Positions 8,158-17,114 are shown, counted from the stretch's first letter. The stretch: DNA of 64,000 nucleotides from Candidatus Pantoea floridensis (GCF_900215435.1 NZ_OCMY01000001.1:1798001-1862000), one strand, 5' to 3'. Program-made: numbers and translations. Notes: a model not told the origin generated them from the sequence alone.

Positions 8158-9423
8158 TTAGTATGTCCTTTTGGTAATATCGCCAATCGAATCTCTCAAA
8201 TATCCCCTAATCTCTGATTCTATAATTTGCTTTCCTTTTTTTAACATTTGCCCTGCAAGCATAGCACCTAAGTCCCAAAAACCGTCTTCCATTTCTCTAG
8301 CTTTTTCAGTAAATTCTTGTTGAGCCGCATCAATGTACTCAACTACTTTGTCTGTCACACCAAACTTCTGGTCCAGCTTATTTAAACCCCAGGCAGCAAA
8401 AAATCCAACGCCAATGACTATTACAAGGTTAAATGCAATCAACGGGGTTACTACGACACTTCCAACGACAAATGTGACTACTGATACAATGCCGATTTTC
8501 ACTACATCAGTAGCCAGAGATCCTATGAATTCAGCTAAAGACCTCTCATCGTTCAAAATGAAATCAATAGTCCTATAAGCGGCTGCAACATAAAATGTCA
8601 GCCGTGCTCCTTCAACAACAGATTTTGCAAACCCATATTTACCAATTCCCAAATCAACAATCTTTGGATTTTTAGCCGCAAACACAGGTGCATTCAATAT
8701 CTTCCTTACACCAGGATAACCACTTATTTTTATCAGTTCTGTACCGTTGTGGTTTACATATGTTGTTGCTTTTATGCTGAAGCTTCCCAATTGGTTGATC
8801 AACATGGATGCAGTCACAACATCCTTGATATTTGTTCCATAATTTACAACTATTTGTCCGGGGTCACTTTCTGTTATTGCTACCCACCCGTGTTTCCATG
8901 CCCCCCACGAGGACAATATTTCGAAAGCTTCTGGAAGAGTGAGCAGCATCACATCCTGATTAGTTTGCCTTAGCATAGCCCTCAAATTACCATCAGGTAA
9001 ATCATGAGTATTCCGTAAAACTGGATAATCAGGTACAAATCTAGTTGGCTTTTGCTTACCGGTCAGATAACTCGGCAATTCTGGCGAAGTTTGCACAGGT
9101 GCTGCAAAGCCTGCTGCTGGTTCTGTAGCGGAAGCTCCGCTACTCTTCTCGTACGTATCATCCATCATCGACGGAATAAATTTCGCTTTGCAGGGGCAAG
9201 TGCTGTAACTGTCGAGGGTGCCGGCCATACGCCGATCATGAATAGTGTCGTTATCGATACCGCCGGCAATTTTAAAAAGCCCGGCATGCTTGCCGCAGGT
9301 CACACTGTCCTGCTCCCGTGCCACAGGTTTATCAAACAGAGTGTGATCCTCTGCGCCCGTGGTGATTCTCCCGCCACAGGTCGTCTTGTCGCCCTGCACC
9401 AGATAATAGCCTTCAGCTCCCAT
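8158..9423 (-). CDS. PAAR effector with hydrophobic, probably membrane-targeting C-terminal toxin
   Basis: A 421-residue protein from the ATG at 9421-9423. This start is chosen over the upstream frame because GGGAAG precedes it and the sister PAAR gene starts identically. Residues 1-87 are a PAAR domain, the spike tip that sits on VgrG (GYYLVQGDKTTCGGRI, DSVTCGKHAG, YSTCPCKAKFIPSM). After a short linker, residues about 283-421 contain a long hydrophobic hairpin (about 305-343, rich in Val and Ile) followed by amphipathic helices. This layout suits a pore-forming or membrane-depolarising effector. Two DUF1240-like membrane proteins follow directly, which supports that reading. The toxin family is not assigned from sequence alone. 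Confidence 0.75.
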   Translation of the reverse strand: MGAEGYYLVQGDKTTCGGRITTGAEDHTLFDKPVAREQDSVTCGKHAGLFKIAGGIDNDTIHDRRMAGTLDSYSTCPCKAKFIPSMMDDTYEKSSGASATEPAAGFAAPVQTSPELPSYLTGKQKPTRFVPDYPVLRNTHDLPDGNLRAMLRQTNQDVMLLTLPEAFEILSSWGAWKHGWVAITESDPGQIVVNYGTNIKDVVTASMLINQLGSFSIKATTYVNHNGTELIKISGYPGVRKILNAPVFAAKNPKIVDLGIGKYGFAKSVVEGARLTFYVAAAYRTIDFILNDERSLAEFIGSLATDVVKIGIVSVVTFVVGSVVVTPLIAFNLVIVIGVGFFAAWGLNKLDQKFGVTDKVVEYIDAAQQEFTEKAREMEDGFWDLGAMLAGQMLKKGKQIIESEIRGYLRDSIGDITKRTY

Positions 9424-9848
9424 ACGCTTCCCTTTTCGCTTAATTAAGTCCTGGTTATCCGCACAGCACTGCACTGCTTGCCGGATCGAGCGCAATCAGA
9501 CCCGCCAGAAGCTGGTCCATCTCTGGCTGTAACCGTGATTTATCGGTTTCAATGCGTGTGGCTTTCATGCGCAGCAGTCTGAGGCGGCGCGATTTCACTT
9601 CAAACAACAGTGCAGGTGTCCACTGCGTGAGGGTGATTGTCTGAGCTGCACTATCGAGCTTATCCAGCAGATGCAGCGCCAGCTCGTTTTTCCCCTCCTG
9701 CTAGCCGCTCCACGGACGGGTCGCGCGCTCCAACTTTATCGAGATTGAGCATTGCCGCCTGCTCGGGGTGAGCACGGGCAAATTCTTCACCGGCTTCCAG
9801 CAGATAGCGCATTTCGGCGTCATAATAACGTTGGGTTAAATCATCCAT
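9301..9848. repeat. Direct repeat, copy 2 (PAAR 5' end plus scar)
   Basis: About 548 bases that recur at 11353-11886 in the same orientation. The part covering the first codons of the PAAR genes and the tssA 3' scar is nearly identical in both copies; identity falls off further into the PAAR domain and in the tssF part, where the other copy has small deletions. Long near-identical repeats can support homologous exchange of effector cassettes. Confidence 0.8.
9455..9848 (-). pseudogene. Duplication scar: tssF 5' end joined to tssA 3' end (copy 2)
   Basis: The stretch starts with the tssF start codon (9846-9848) and about 49 intact codons (MDDLTQRYYDAEMRYLLEAG, then AMLNLDKVGARDPSVERL). Near 9700 it switches to a different gene: GKNELALHLLDKLDSAAQ, then LTQWTPALLFEVKSRRLRLL and a C-terminus at stop 9455-9457. 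That second piece reads as the C-terminal domain of a TssA/ImpA-type protein and is exactly the part missing from the tssA copy at 12961. Such a tssF'-'tssA joint is what a tandem duplication of a tssA-effector-immunity-tssF block leaves behind. Confidence 0.75.
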
Positions 9849-9931
9849 ATATTTATATTAATTTCTTATCAATTATTAAATACTGGAAATTTCAACTTTA
9901 AACAGGTATTTCCAAGAAAGCAGGGCATAGA

Positions 9932-10402
9932 TCAATATTTATACTTGAATGCCATTATTTTTTTAAAACACAAATTACCAGGTGTGCCCTCTAATATATT
10001 ATTATTAAATCCATCGTTTATTTTAATCGATACAGAACACGCCCCTGCTGTTGATGAAAGAATAAAATTCTGACCTCCACCACCAGTTGAATTATATTCA
10101 TATTGGCCACCAATCCGCCAACCGACATCGATTGCTGCATCTCTTCTAATCAGAGATATAAACGAGGCAGTAAATTCATATTGCTCGCCGGGAGCTATGA
10201 TTTCAGGTTTTGACCTTATAATTCGCTCAACTTCTTCAGGCTCGGGGTCAACGTCATAGATGCTCTCACCAGCATATATGAAAAGAGGCTTGTTAGTATT
10301 ATTTGTAATAGTAACGAAAGGTCGTGTCGGGAAGATGTGAGCAATTAGCACCAATAGCCCCGAAAACAATACAATGCAACCCAGAACTATTTTCTTTTTC
10401 AT
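9932..10402 (-). CDS. Putative periplasmic immunity protein to the Ntox44-type effector
   Basis: About 156 residues from the ATG at 10400-10402, preceded by GAGGAG. One N-terminal hydrophobic segment (IVLGCIVLFSGLLVLIAHIF) acts as signal anchor or signal peptide. The rest is a soluble domain that starts with a beta-rich stretch (FVTITNNTNKPLFIYAGESIYDV). The effector stop is two bases upstream, so the genes are translationally coupled. Position, export signal and AT-rich composition make it the likely immunity protein, which would mean the effector acts in the periplasm. I do not recognise a named family. Confidence 0.65.
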   Translation of the reverse strand: MKKKIVLGCIVLFSGLLVLIAHIFPTRPFVTITNNTNKPLFIYAGESIYDVDPEPEEVERIIRSKPEIIAPGEQYEFTASFISLIRRDAAIDVGWRIGGQYEYNSTGGGGQNFILSSTAGACSVSIKINDGFNNNILEGTPGNLCFKKIMAFKYKY

Positions 10403-10404
10403 AA

Positions 10405-11475
10405 TCACTCCTCAATCTTATCTGGGTTATCTGTATTCCAGCACCAATGTTTTTCCTTTGAGTGAGGTATTAACACATCAGCTGTTTTCTCGAGCGCGTC
10501 AAGTATATTATTCACAGTCAAACTGTCTGCATATTTCCCGTGTTGATGGAACAGAGCAAAACCGATTTTCATGCTCGTAACGTCGTCCACCGTATCGTCA
10601 CCAATCGCCCCTGGCGTCATGTTTTGTTCCCAAGTAGAACCTTTTAAGAGCAATGATTCTGAAAAGCCGACACTAAGGCCAACATAGCCATAATGTATGT
10701 TTGACCAAACATCATAAAAGTAATCATGCTGTTTGAACTTGTGGTAATAAGACCTTGACGGTTTCCCTTTTCTGGGTAATGGTCGCGCAACTGCAACCGA
10801 CGAAAATCTATCGCGAATCTTCGGTTTGTGATCCCAAGTAGAACCCGTTTTAACAGTCTGATACCAGACTGCCATTGCAGCAAGCAAATCTGGCTGAGGA
10901 GGGGGAGCCAGCTTTGCATAAAAAGGAAGTCTATCCCACTCAGCGCGCCTTTGTTTTAAAGTATCTTCGTCGATTAAATAACGTATTGTTTCTGCAGTCT
11001 GGCCTCTGACATTCGTTTTAATTTCATTGAGTATATAATCAGCAACCTGTATAGCGCCGTCAGCATGCTGACAATGCAGCTTACTCTTAAGATCTGACGA
11101 CTGCCCGGAAGTCGTTACTGATGGAGTAGTTGCTGATGAAGTGGTTGTGGCTGCCGCTGTCGTTGTTCTCTCTGCAGAATCTGCACTACCACCACTTTTC
11201 TCATATGTATCATTCCACATCGACGGAATAAACTTCGCCTTACAGGGGCAGGTACTGTAGCTGTTGAGGGTTCCGGCCATTCGCCTGTCATGAATGGTAT
11301 CGTTGTCGATACCACCGGCTATCCTGAAAAGCCCGGCATGTTTACCGCAGGTCACGCTGTCCTGCTCCCGTGCCACAGGTTTATCAAACAGAGTATGATC
11401 CTCTGCGCCCGTGGTGATTCTCCCGCCACAGGTCGTCTTGTCGCCCTGCACCAGATAATAGCCTTCAGCTCCCAT
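10405..11475 (-). CDS. PAAR effector with polymorphic toxin type 44-like C-terminus
   Basis: A 356-residue protein. Residues 1-87 are a PAAR domain almost identical to that of the gene at 8158-9423. A Ser/Thr/Ala-rich linker follows (about 95-125). The C-terminal 230 residues resemble the Ntox44 polymorphic toxin family: GSTWDHKPKIRDRF, then FYDVWSNIHYGYVGLSVGFS, LLLKGSTWEQ and a late acidic/His region (DDTVDDVTSMKIGFALFHQHG). The biochemical activity of this family is not assigned here. The downstream gene encodes an exported protein, pointing to a periplasmic target. The identical PAAR part and different toxin part show modular swapping of toxin domains. Confidence 0.75.
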   Translation of the reverse strand: MGAEGYYLVQGDKTTCGGRITTGAEDHTLFDKPVAREQDSVTCGKHAGLFRIAGGIDNDTIHDRRMAGTLNSYSTCPCKAKFIPSMWNDTYEKSGGSADSAERTTTAAATTTSSATTPSVTTSGQSSDLKSKLHCQHADGAIQVADYILNEIKTNVRGQTAETIRYLIDEDTLKQRRAEWDRLPFYAKLAPPPQPDLLAAMAVWYQTVKTGSTWDHKPKIRDRFSSVAVARPLPRKGKPSRSYYHKFKQHDYFYDVWSNIHYGYVGLSVGFSESLLLKGSTWEQNMTPGAIGDDTVDDVTSMKIGFALFHQHGKYADSLTVNNILDALEKTADVLIPHSKEKHWCWNTDNPDKIEE

Positions 11476-11886
11476 ACGCTTCCCTTTTCGCTAAATTAAG
11501 TCCTGGTTATCCGCACAGCACTGCACTGCTTGCCGGATCGAGCGCAATCAGACCCGCCAGAAGCTGGTCCATCTCTGGCTGTAACCGTGATTTATCGGTT
11601 TCAATGCGTGTGGCTTTCATGCGCAGCAGTCTGAGGCGGCGCGATTTCACTTCAAACAACAGTGCAGGTGTCTACTGCGTGAGGGTGATTGTCTGAGCTG
11701 CACTATCGAGCTCATCCAGCAGATGCAGAGCCAGCTCGTTTTCCCCTCCTGCTAGCCACTCTACGTAAGGGTCGCACGCCCCAGCTTTATCGAGATTGAG
11801 CATTGCCGTCCGCGGGCAAACTCTTCACCGGCTTCCAGCAGGTAGCGCATTTCAGCGTCGTAATAACGTAAGGTTAAATCATCCAT
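11353..11886. repeat. Direct repeat, copy 1 (PAAR 5' end plus scar)
   Basis: Partner of the repeat at 9301-9848; offset about 2.05 kb. It covers the first third of the PAAR gene, its upstream region and the tssF'-'tssA joint. Confidence 0.8.
11507..11886 (-). pseudogene. Duplication scar: tssF 5' end joined to tssA 3' end (copy 1)
   Basis: Same composition as the scar at 9455-9848. The tssF start is at 11884-11886 (MDDLTLRYYDAEMRYLLEAG), but bases are missing after GEEFAR so that the frame is lost early. The tssA 3' piece ends at 11507-11509 and carries an in-frame TAG where the other copy has the Trp codon of LTQWTP. It is more decayed than copy 2. The rest of the gap up to the DUF1240 gene at 11974 is AT-rich and holds no gene I can support. 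Confidence 0.72.
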
Positions 11887-11973
11887 ATTGATTTCTGCTC
11901 AATAATTACCGAATGAATAATATTATCTAAATAAAATTGTGCTGATGATGTTCCTGAGGACAGGAACATCTTA

Positions 11974-12399
11974 TTAATTTTCACGCTGCCCACATACCGA
12001 TGGTGGTTGTACATACTCAGTGGCCATTCCCGGCATCCATCCATTCGGGCGACCAGCGCATTTCACATAGCCTTTACTTTGAAGGGTTGAAGTGTATGCA
12101 AAGGAAAAGATGATAGAGCTCACGAGAAAAACACCAACCAAACCTATAAAAAACCTATTGGTGTTTTTGCATTTGATAATTGCCTGTTCCCCTCCGTGCC
12201 GCAAGGCCAGATACCAATATATACATGGAAAAAGTAGGATTATCGGTATCATTAGCAGAGCGGAAACCGTTGGTGAAAAAACAATCTCATTTCCGAATTC
12301 AAATAGTCCAGTAAATGCATCATATGCAAACCATAAAGAACCAAACGATGAAACACACCAAATAATAAGGGTTCCAATAAATCTACGTTTTGGACTCAT
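11974..12399 (-). CDS. DUF1240-like membrane protein, orphan immunity (copy 3)
   Basis: A 141-residue membrane protein with hydrophobic segments at about residues 9-30, 43-65 and 85-105 and the shared C-terminal signature (GYVKCAGRPNGWMPGMATEYV then a Cys). It has the same design as the paralogs at 7308 and 7717. No effector gene stands upstream: the neighbour is another paralog and then the broken tssA. It therefore looks like an orphan immunity gene whose toxin was lost, or an extra shield against relatives. Confidence 0.7.
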   Translation of the reverse strand: MSPKRRFIGTLIIWCVSSFGSLWFAYDAFTGLFEFGNEIVFSPTVSALLMIPIILLFPCIYWYLALRHGGEQAIIKCKNTNRFFIGLVGVFLVSSIIFSFAYTSTLQSKGYVKCAGRPNGWMPGMATEYVQPPSVCGQREN

Positions 12400-12503
12400 A
12401 AATTAATTACCTGTGAAGTTAAGTCACCAATGTATTTTTTAATATGCTGTTTTATCTTAGATTAGGTGTTCCACCAGCTTTTTTGGGCATACTATGACAT
12501 TTA

Positions 12504-12935
12504 CTAACGGCAACTCTGGGGATCTTTGGCGTATCTTGTTGCCATGCCAGGCACCCAAGCTTTCGGGGTGCCTGGACAGGCAACATATCCTTTATTTTCA
12601 ATTTTGTTTGAAAAATAAATTTTAAATCCAACCTGAAAAGCAACAGTAACAATGAATACTGCAATCATGTACTTAGTTACAAATTTTTGTACCTTCATTG
12701 AAACTCTGCGTCCTAGAAAAATAGGCCATAAAGAAAAAAATGCTACTGGAGTCAAGATGAAGATAGCGGAAAAACCATAAACAAAAAAAGATGAGAATGA
12801 TAATTCAGATGGGAATTCATAATATTCTCTTAGCGTAGTTAAGGAAAGCCTTCCCCCCACCAAGATCAATGGAACATATAGACACAGCATACCAAAAAAC
12901 ATTCCAACCCTGCGTTTAATTGGAAATTTTTGCAT
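12504..12935 (-). CDS. DUF1240-like membrane protein, orphan immunity (copy 4)
   Basis: About 143 residues from the ATG at 12933-12935, chosen because AGGAG precedes it; a GTG start nine bases upstream is less likely. Four hydrophobic helices are visible, and the C-terminal signature GYVACPGTPKAWVPGMATRYA plus a late Cys is present. It starts 26 bases after the end of the broken tssA gene. As with copy 3, no toxin gene accompanies it. Confidence 0.7.
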   Translation of the reverse strand: MQKFPIKRRVGMFFGMLCLYVPLILVGGRLSLTTLREYYEFPSELSFSSFFVYGFSAIFILTPVAFFSLWPIFLGRRVSMKVQKFVTKYMIAVFIVTVAFQVGFKIYFSNKIENKGYVACPGTPKAWVPGMATRYAKDPQSCR

Positions 12936-12960
12936 CAAAACCACTCCTTTTCAAAATTCT

Positions 12961-13645
12961 CTAATGATTGATCAGCAAACGCAGCAGCCATTTTTCTTTT
13001 GTGGAATCTGTACCTAGCCGTGTCTGCAGCCAGTGGAGTGTGGCATCCAGGCCGTCAGTGTCCGCTTTCTCCAGCGCTTCCGACTCCAGCGCCAAAATAT
13101 CGTTGTCGGCCGTGCTGGCGGCACTGACCAGCTCGTCCCGCCAGCCGGACATATCATCCAGTACGCTCTGGTTTATCCAGTTCAGCGTGACCTCATCGGC
13201 AAACGGCGTACCGTCATTAAAAGCTAGGGTCTCAAGCCCGGTAAGGCGACGCAGCAACCCTTTCAGGTCGGCGGCGATGATATCAGCCAGTACATCCTGC
13301 CCCGATTTCATCAGTGCCTGGTGGATATACCACTGCAAATCCAGTCAGAGATGATTGGCACCGCGCGAGAAGGTGCTGTCCGCCTGCTCCAGTATCCTGG
13401 GCAGCAGTGGTGAGCAGCTTTTCCGCCAGCTGGCAAATCAGCGCCGTATCAATGCCGGAGAGTTTGTTGACCTCTTCCCGGATACGCTGGAAGTTATCGT
13501 CGTACCCGGGATCCTCACCGGTTGGATGACTGCCACTGACGGGGGCAGTCCAGCGATCCCAGCTTTTCGTTCGCGCCTGTGCCTGAAGCTTTAGTTGAGT
13601 TTCATCAGCCTGACAGGCCGTCACAACGTTCTGCAGTGTGCTCAT
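12961..13645 (-). pseudogene. tssA: tssA, broken by deletion, frameshift, nonsense change and 3' loss
   Basis: T6SS cap/baseplate protein TssA (ImpA family). The ATG at 13643-13645 follows the tssM stop by four bases. The first part is normal (MSTLQNVVTACQADETQL, PTGEDPGYDDNFQRIREEV, CQLAEKLLTTAAQD). An internal deletion then joins it in another frame to ILEQADSTFSRGANHL, followed by an in-frame TGA where a Trp is expected, and then by LDLQWYIHQALMKSGQDVLADII and LTGLETLAFNDGTPFADEVTLNWIN. It ends abruptly after KEKWLLRLL. The missing C-terminal piece is found in the scars at 9455 and 11507. No functional TssA can be made. Confidence 0.85.
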
Positions 13646-13649
13646 TGTG

Positions 13650-16600
13650 TTATTCCATCTCGTCCATGCCACTGTTTCCCGAATTCATCAGTGCCTGCGC
13701 CGTGGCAGCGCTGTCCACACTGAAAATCTGCTCTGGTAAGGAGAACCCCCGGAGATCAAGCAGCGCCAGCGGGCCTTTGCCCAGCTGGGAACGCAGCACC
13801 CACTGCAATGTGCGCCCATCCTGTGCAGTAAAACTCATCATCCACTGGCTGCGGTCAAGCTGCTGGCGCTTGCCCTGGTCCAACCAGCGAATAAAGCCCC
13901 AGGTCCCGCTGTAATCTCCGAACAGGCGCGCGCCGGCGTTGACCGTGGTCCAGGTCAGCATCGTCCCCGGCTTGTAAGTGTCTCCCGGCCAGCGGAAACT
14001 CTGCCAGTCGGCCATCTGGTTGAAGTAGTGCAGCTTTTGTCCATCAATGGTTAGCTGCGTCTCCACCACCTGCGGCACAGGACGCGCCTGTAACTCAAAG
14101 CTGATGCCCTGGCTGCCATCGGTGAACAGAATGTCCGACAGCTGGCTCAGCTGGTTAATGGCCCGCAGGAAGGCCGGGTTAAAACTCAGCCCCTGGCTGT
14201 TGACCTTATCCGGCACCCACTGGCTGCCCTCTTTGTGCAGCACCCCGCTGAGCTCTGTCGACAAGAAGCGCTCAATACGTCCACTGTCCTTGCGCAAAAA
14301 CTCAGCCAGCATTGGCAGGGAGGCATCACTTTTACTCGACGCAAACGGGAAACGTCCATCAAAGGCGGTGTGCCAGTTCGTCACCACGGACCGGCTCCAT
14401 TTGTCATTCAAACTCGCCGCCGACGGCTGAAGCACGGTCTCCCAGGCCTGAGTCAGTGGCTGAACAAACATTGTGCTGCCAAAGCCGCTCCACTCTTCGC
14501 CAAGGCTTGCCGAAATCAGACTGCCGTATTGCTGGGTGTCGGTGAGATCCACACTTTTGCCCTGGAACACAGTTTGCGCCAGGGTCTGCATCATATCCTG
14601 CGGATCAGAGGCGCTGGCCACCTGTTGCAGGCGCAGACGCACGCGGGTAATGCGGGTCAGATATGTCTGCAGGCTCAGGGAGGTGTCAGCCGACATGACG
14701 TTGCTGCCTTTGTTTTTACCCAGAAGCTGAAGCAGCGGGCCAAAGGTTTCATCGAGCGGCCCCTGTGGCCCCGACGCAGACTGGTCAATCACAGGCTTGT
14801 CTTTACCGCCTACCAGGTCTTTAGCCGATTTGATGATGGAATCCGAAAGGCCTTCGCTTTGCTGGCCGGTCTGCCCCTGCCAGGCGATGGTATTCATCAG
14901 GGCAATCAGTGGCGACTGCCGGACATCACTCATCAGCGTCAGCTGGTCGGTAACGTCAGCAACGTTGTTTGCCGGATTAAGTTGCAGACTGTTGAGGAAG
15001 CTCAGCCAGCAGCCGGCAAAGTCGGTGAAGTAACGTTGCGTCAGACGTGCTTTCAAGGCTTCCGGAGACAGGTCTGAGGAGACGGCTTTCCGGCTGTCAC
15101 TCAGCACCCAGTCAATTTCATCCCGGCGGGAATTTGCAGCCTTCTCGATAGCCTGCTGAATGCCCCCTTCCCACGCCTGGCGGGTAAACATGCCCGGCAC
15201 CACCTCTTCGGTGGTAAACAGTTGCCGCGCATCGGTACCACTGGTCATGTCCTCCAGGGACACATCGGCGAAGTTACGACGAACGGATTTGAGCATATTT
15301 TGATACAGCGTGCTTTCGGCGTTACGGCGGCCAATCTGCTGCAACAGCACCTGGCGACTCTGGCTGACCAGCTGCGCATCCGGTGTGATTTTCCACTGCG
15401 GCTGCTTAGGCAATTCGGTGATATAGAAGGCCCACAAATCCGGCGTCAGGCTTTGCCACAGGCCGGTTGATATGCCCATTCGTGTCGGCTGTACGGATTT
15501 CATGGTCTGCGCATAAAACGCGCCGTCGGCTTTATCCGGACGGGCCATCATCAGCCAGGCTTTAAGCTGGTCATAGCCCGGTTTCGCCAGTTGTGTCCGC
15601 AGGTCGCTGTTGGGGGCAGAATTCGCCAGCATACTGAGCTTCTGCGTCAGGGCGGCATTTGCCGGATCGCGAATCAGGTGATTGTTCGCCACCCCATACC
15701 AGGGCAGCATCGCGTCGAGCAACTGCTGGTTATGGTCCAGACCGAAGCGCTGGTACCAGGGCGCACCTTCCTGAATATGGTGCTGCAGGCGGCCAGCGTC
15801 ATTACGCAGGGTATGCAGAGCCGTCAACTGGTAATCCGATACAGAAGGATGCTCCACCAGGGCATGAGCCTGCTGCGCCACAGAGACAATCTGCAGGCGG
15901 TTGACCGCAAACGACAGCAGCATCCCCGCCCCCCAGAGACCGATAATGGCCATCAGCGTCCAGGCCAGCGTCTGTTCCCACGCCATACCGACGCGGCGGC
16001 CACGCACGCGGGTACAATCATCAACGATCCCCTGCCAGGTCACTGGCAGGTACAGCGTATGGCGTTGTGATTCAGGGATATATTTCCTCGCATCAGCTGT
16101 TTCCTCTGATATATCGGCAGGTTTATTCTCCAGCAGACTGAACATCAGGCCACGTAGCGGAACGCGCTGCTGGGAGGCAGATAACCATGGCACCAGTTGC
16201 TGAGTCCAACGGGCGATACCCCCGTCTTTAAGGTGCTGGCCCAGGCGCAGCAGGAAGTCGTGGCTGTTGTTCTCAACTATCTGGCTCACGCCTTGTTCCC
16301 GTAGTTCTGGCAGAAGATGCCTAAGCTGGCGGCCAATATCGTCCGCTTTAGCGCATTGTGGGAAACTTGCGCCTACCACCTGCTCAGTGCGTTTAGCCTG
16401 TGACCAGTTGCTGTCACACAGTTGCCACAGCCAGACCGGGGTGGAATAACGCAGCAGTTCACTGATTTTTTCCAGCCCGCGTAAATCGTTGTCACTAATT
16501 TGTGGCGTCAGATTAAACGACTGTGACATGACGCGGACAATCCCGTCCAACGGACGCCCGCGGCGCAGTTTACGCAGCGTGGTGTATTTTTCCTTATCCG

Positions 16601-17114
16601 GATCAGCAGTCAGACTGCCGCCGTAAATCAGAACGGTACGGTTACCTTCAAGCCACTGGTTTTCCTGCAGGCCAGGTACCAGCTGTTCGATTGCCGCCTC
16701 ATCGCCGGTGATTAACAACAGACGGGTTTTACGACGCCAGTAGAGGCCAATACGGGCGCGGAGATGTCCCCGAATCCTGTTACACATGGCTACCGCAGGA
16801 TGAGCAGGCGCTTTATCATTTTCCCGTTTTTTTTTCTCATCATCACCGTTGGTGTTGTCGACAAGCGCATTAAACTCCTGTTTTCCGGCACTACGTACCG
16901 CCGCCAGGAGTACCACTGATACGATAAGTGCACACCCTGAAATACATCCGCTGGCGATAAGCCAGTAAATTTGCTGCTGACTTCCGTCTTCAATCCCGGC
17001 TATATCCGGATGCTTCCAGACCATGAACGTCATAACAGCTAACAGCAAAAAGAAAATCAATGCGACAGCAAGATAGCGGCCTTCCGTAGTCTTCGGTGCT
17101 AAAGGTAGCTTCAC
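13650..17114 (-). CDS. tssM: TssM (IcmF-type) membrane complex protein of the T6SS
   Basis: A 1154-residue protein from a GTG at 17112-17114, chosen because AGGAG lies eight bases before it and it overlaps the upstream stop as GTGA. TssM is the large inner-membrane protein of the T6SS TssJLM complex. N-terminal helices are near residues 15-35 and 50-75 and a third near 395-420, followed by a long periplasmic part with IcmF and IcmF-like features (for example SRSVVTNWHTAFDGRFPF). Where many TssM proteins have a Walker A motif, this one has LLLITGDEAAIEQLV with no GKT/S, as in other non-ATPase TssM lineages. The frame is fully open, unlike most core genes here. Confidence 0.88.
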   Translation of the reverse strand: MKLPLAPKTTEGRYLAVALIFFLLLAVMTFMVWKHPDIAGIEDGSQQQIYWLIASGCISGCALIVSVVLLAAVRSAGKQEFNALVDNTNGDDEKKKRENDKAPAHPAVAMCNRIRGHLRARIGLYWRRKTRLLLITGDEAAIEQLVPGLQENQWLEGNRTVLIYGGSLTADPDKEKYTTLRKLRRGRPLDGIVRVMSQSFNLTPQISDNDLRGLEKISELLRYSTPVWLWQLCDSNWSQAKRTEQVVGASFPQCAKADDIGRQLRHLLPELREQGVSQIVENNSHDFLLRLGQHLKDGGIARWTQQLVPWLSASQQRVPLRGLMFSLLENKPADISEETADARKYIPESQRHTLYLPVTWQGIVDDCTRVRGRRVGMAWEQTLAWTLMAIIGLWGAGMLLSFAVNRLQIVSVAQQAHALVEHPSVSDYQLTALHTLRNDAGRLQHHIQEGAPWYQRFGLDHNQQLLDAMLPWYGVANNHLIRDPANAALTQKLSMLANSAPNSDLRTQLAKPGYDQLKAWLMMARPDKADGAFYAQTMKSVQPTRMGISTGLWQSLTPDLWAFYITELPKQPQWKITPDAQLVSQSRQVLLQQIGRRNAESTLYQNMLKSVRRNFADVSLEDMTSGTDARQLFTTEEVVPGMFTRQAWEGGIQQAIEKAANSRRDEIDWVLSDSRKAVSSDLSPEALKARLTQRYFTDFAGCWLSFLNSLQLNPANNVADVTDQLTLMSDVRQSPLIALMNTIAWQGQTGQQSEGLSDSIIKSAKDLVGGKDKPVIDQSASGPQGPLDETFGPLLQLLGKNKGSNVMSADTSLSLQTYLTRITRVRLRLQQVASASDPQDMMQTLAQTVFQGKSVDLTDTQQYGSLISASLGEEWSGFGSTMFVQPLTQAWETVLQPSAASLNDKWSRSVVTNWHTAFDGRFPFASSKSDASLPMLAEFLRKDSGRIERFLSTELSGVLHKEGSQWVPDKVNSQGLSFNPAFLRAINQLSQLSDILFTDGSQGISFELQARPVPQVVETQLTIDGQKLHYFNQMADWQSFRWPGDTYKPGTMLTWTTVNAGARLFGDYSGTWGFIRWLDQGKRQQLDRSQWMMSFTAQDGRTLQWVLRSQLGKGPLALLDLRGFSLPEQIFSVDSAATAQALMNSGNSGMDEME

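Noticed and set aside
9424..9495. N-terminal extension of the PAAR effector to 9495
   Set aside because: The added residues translate the tssA scar, the ribosome site supports the ATG at 9423, and the sister gene starts at the same Met.
14235..15077. 280-codon plus-strand frame inside tssM
   Set aside because: It lies antisense to a well-supported TssM sequence, has no ribosome site and reads as a shadow of GC-rich codons.
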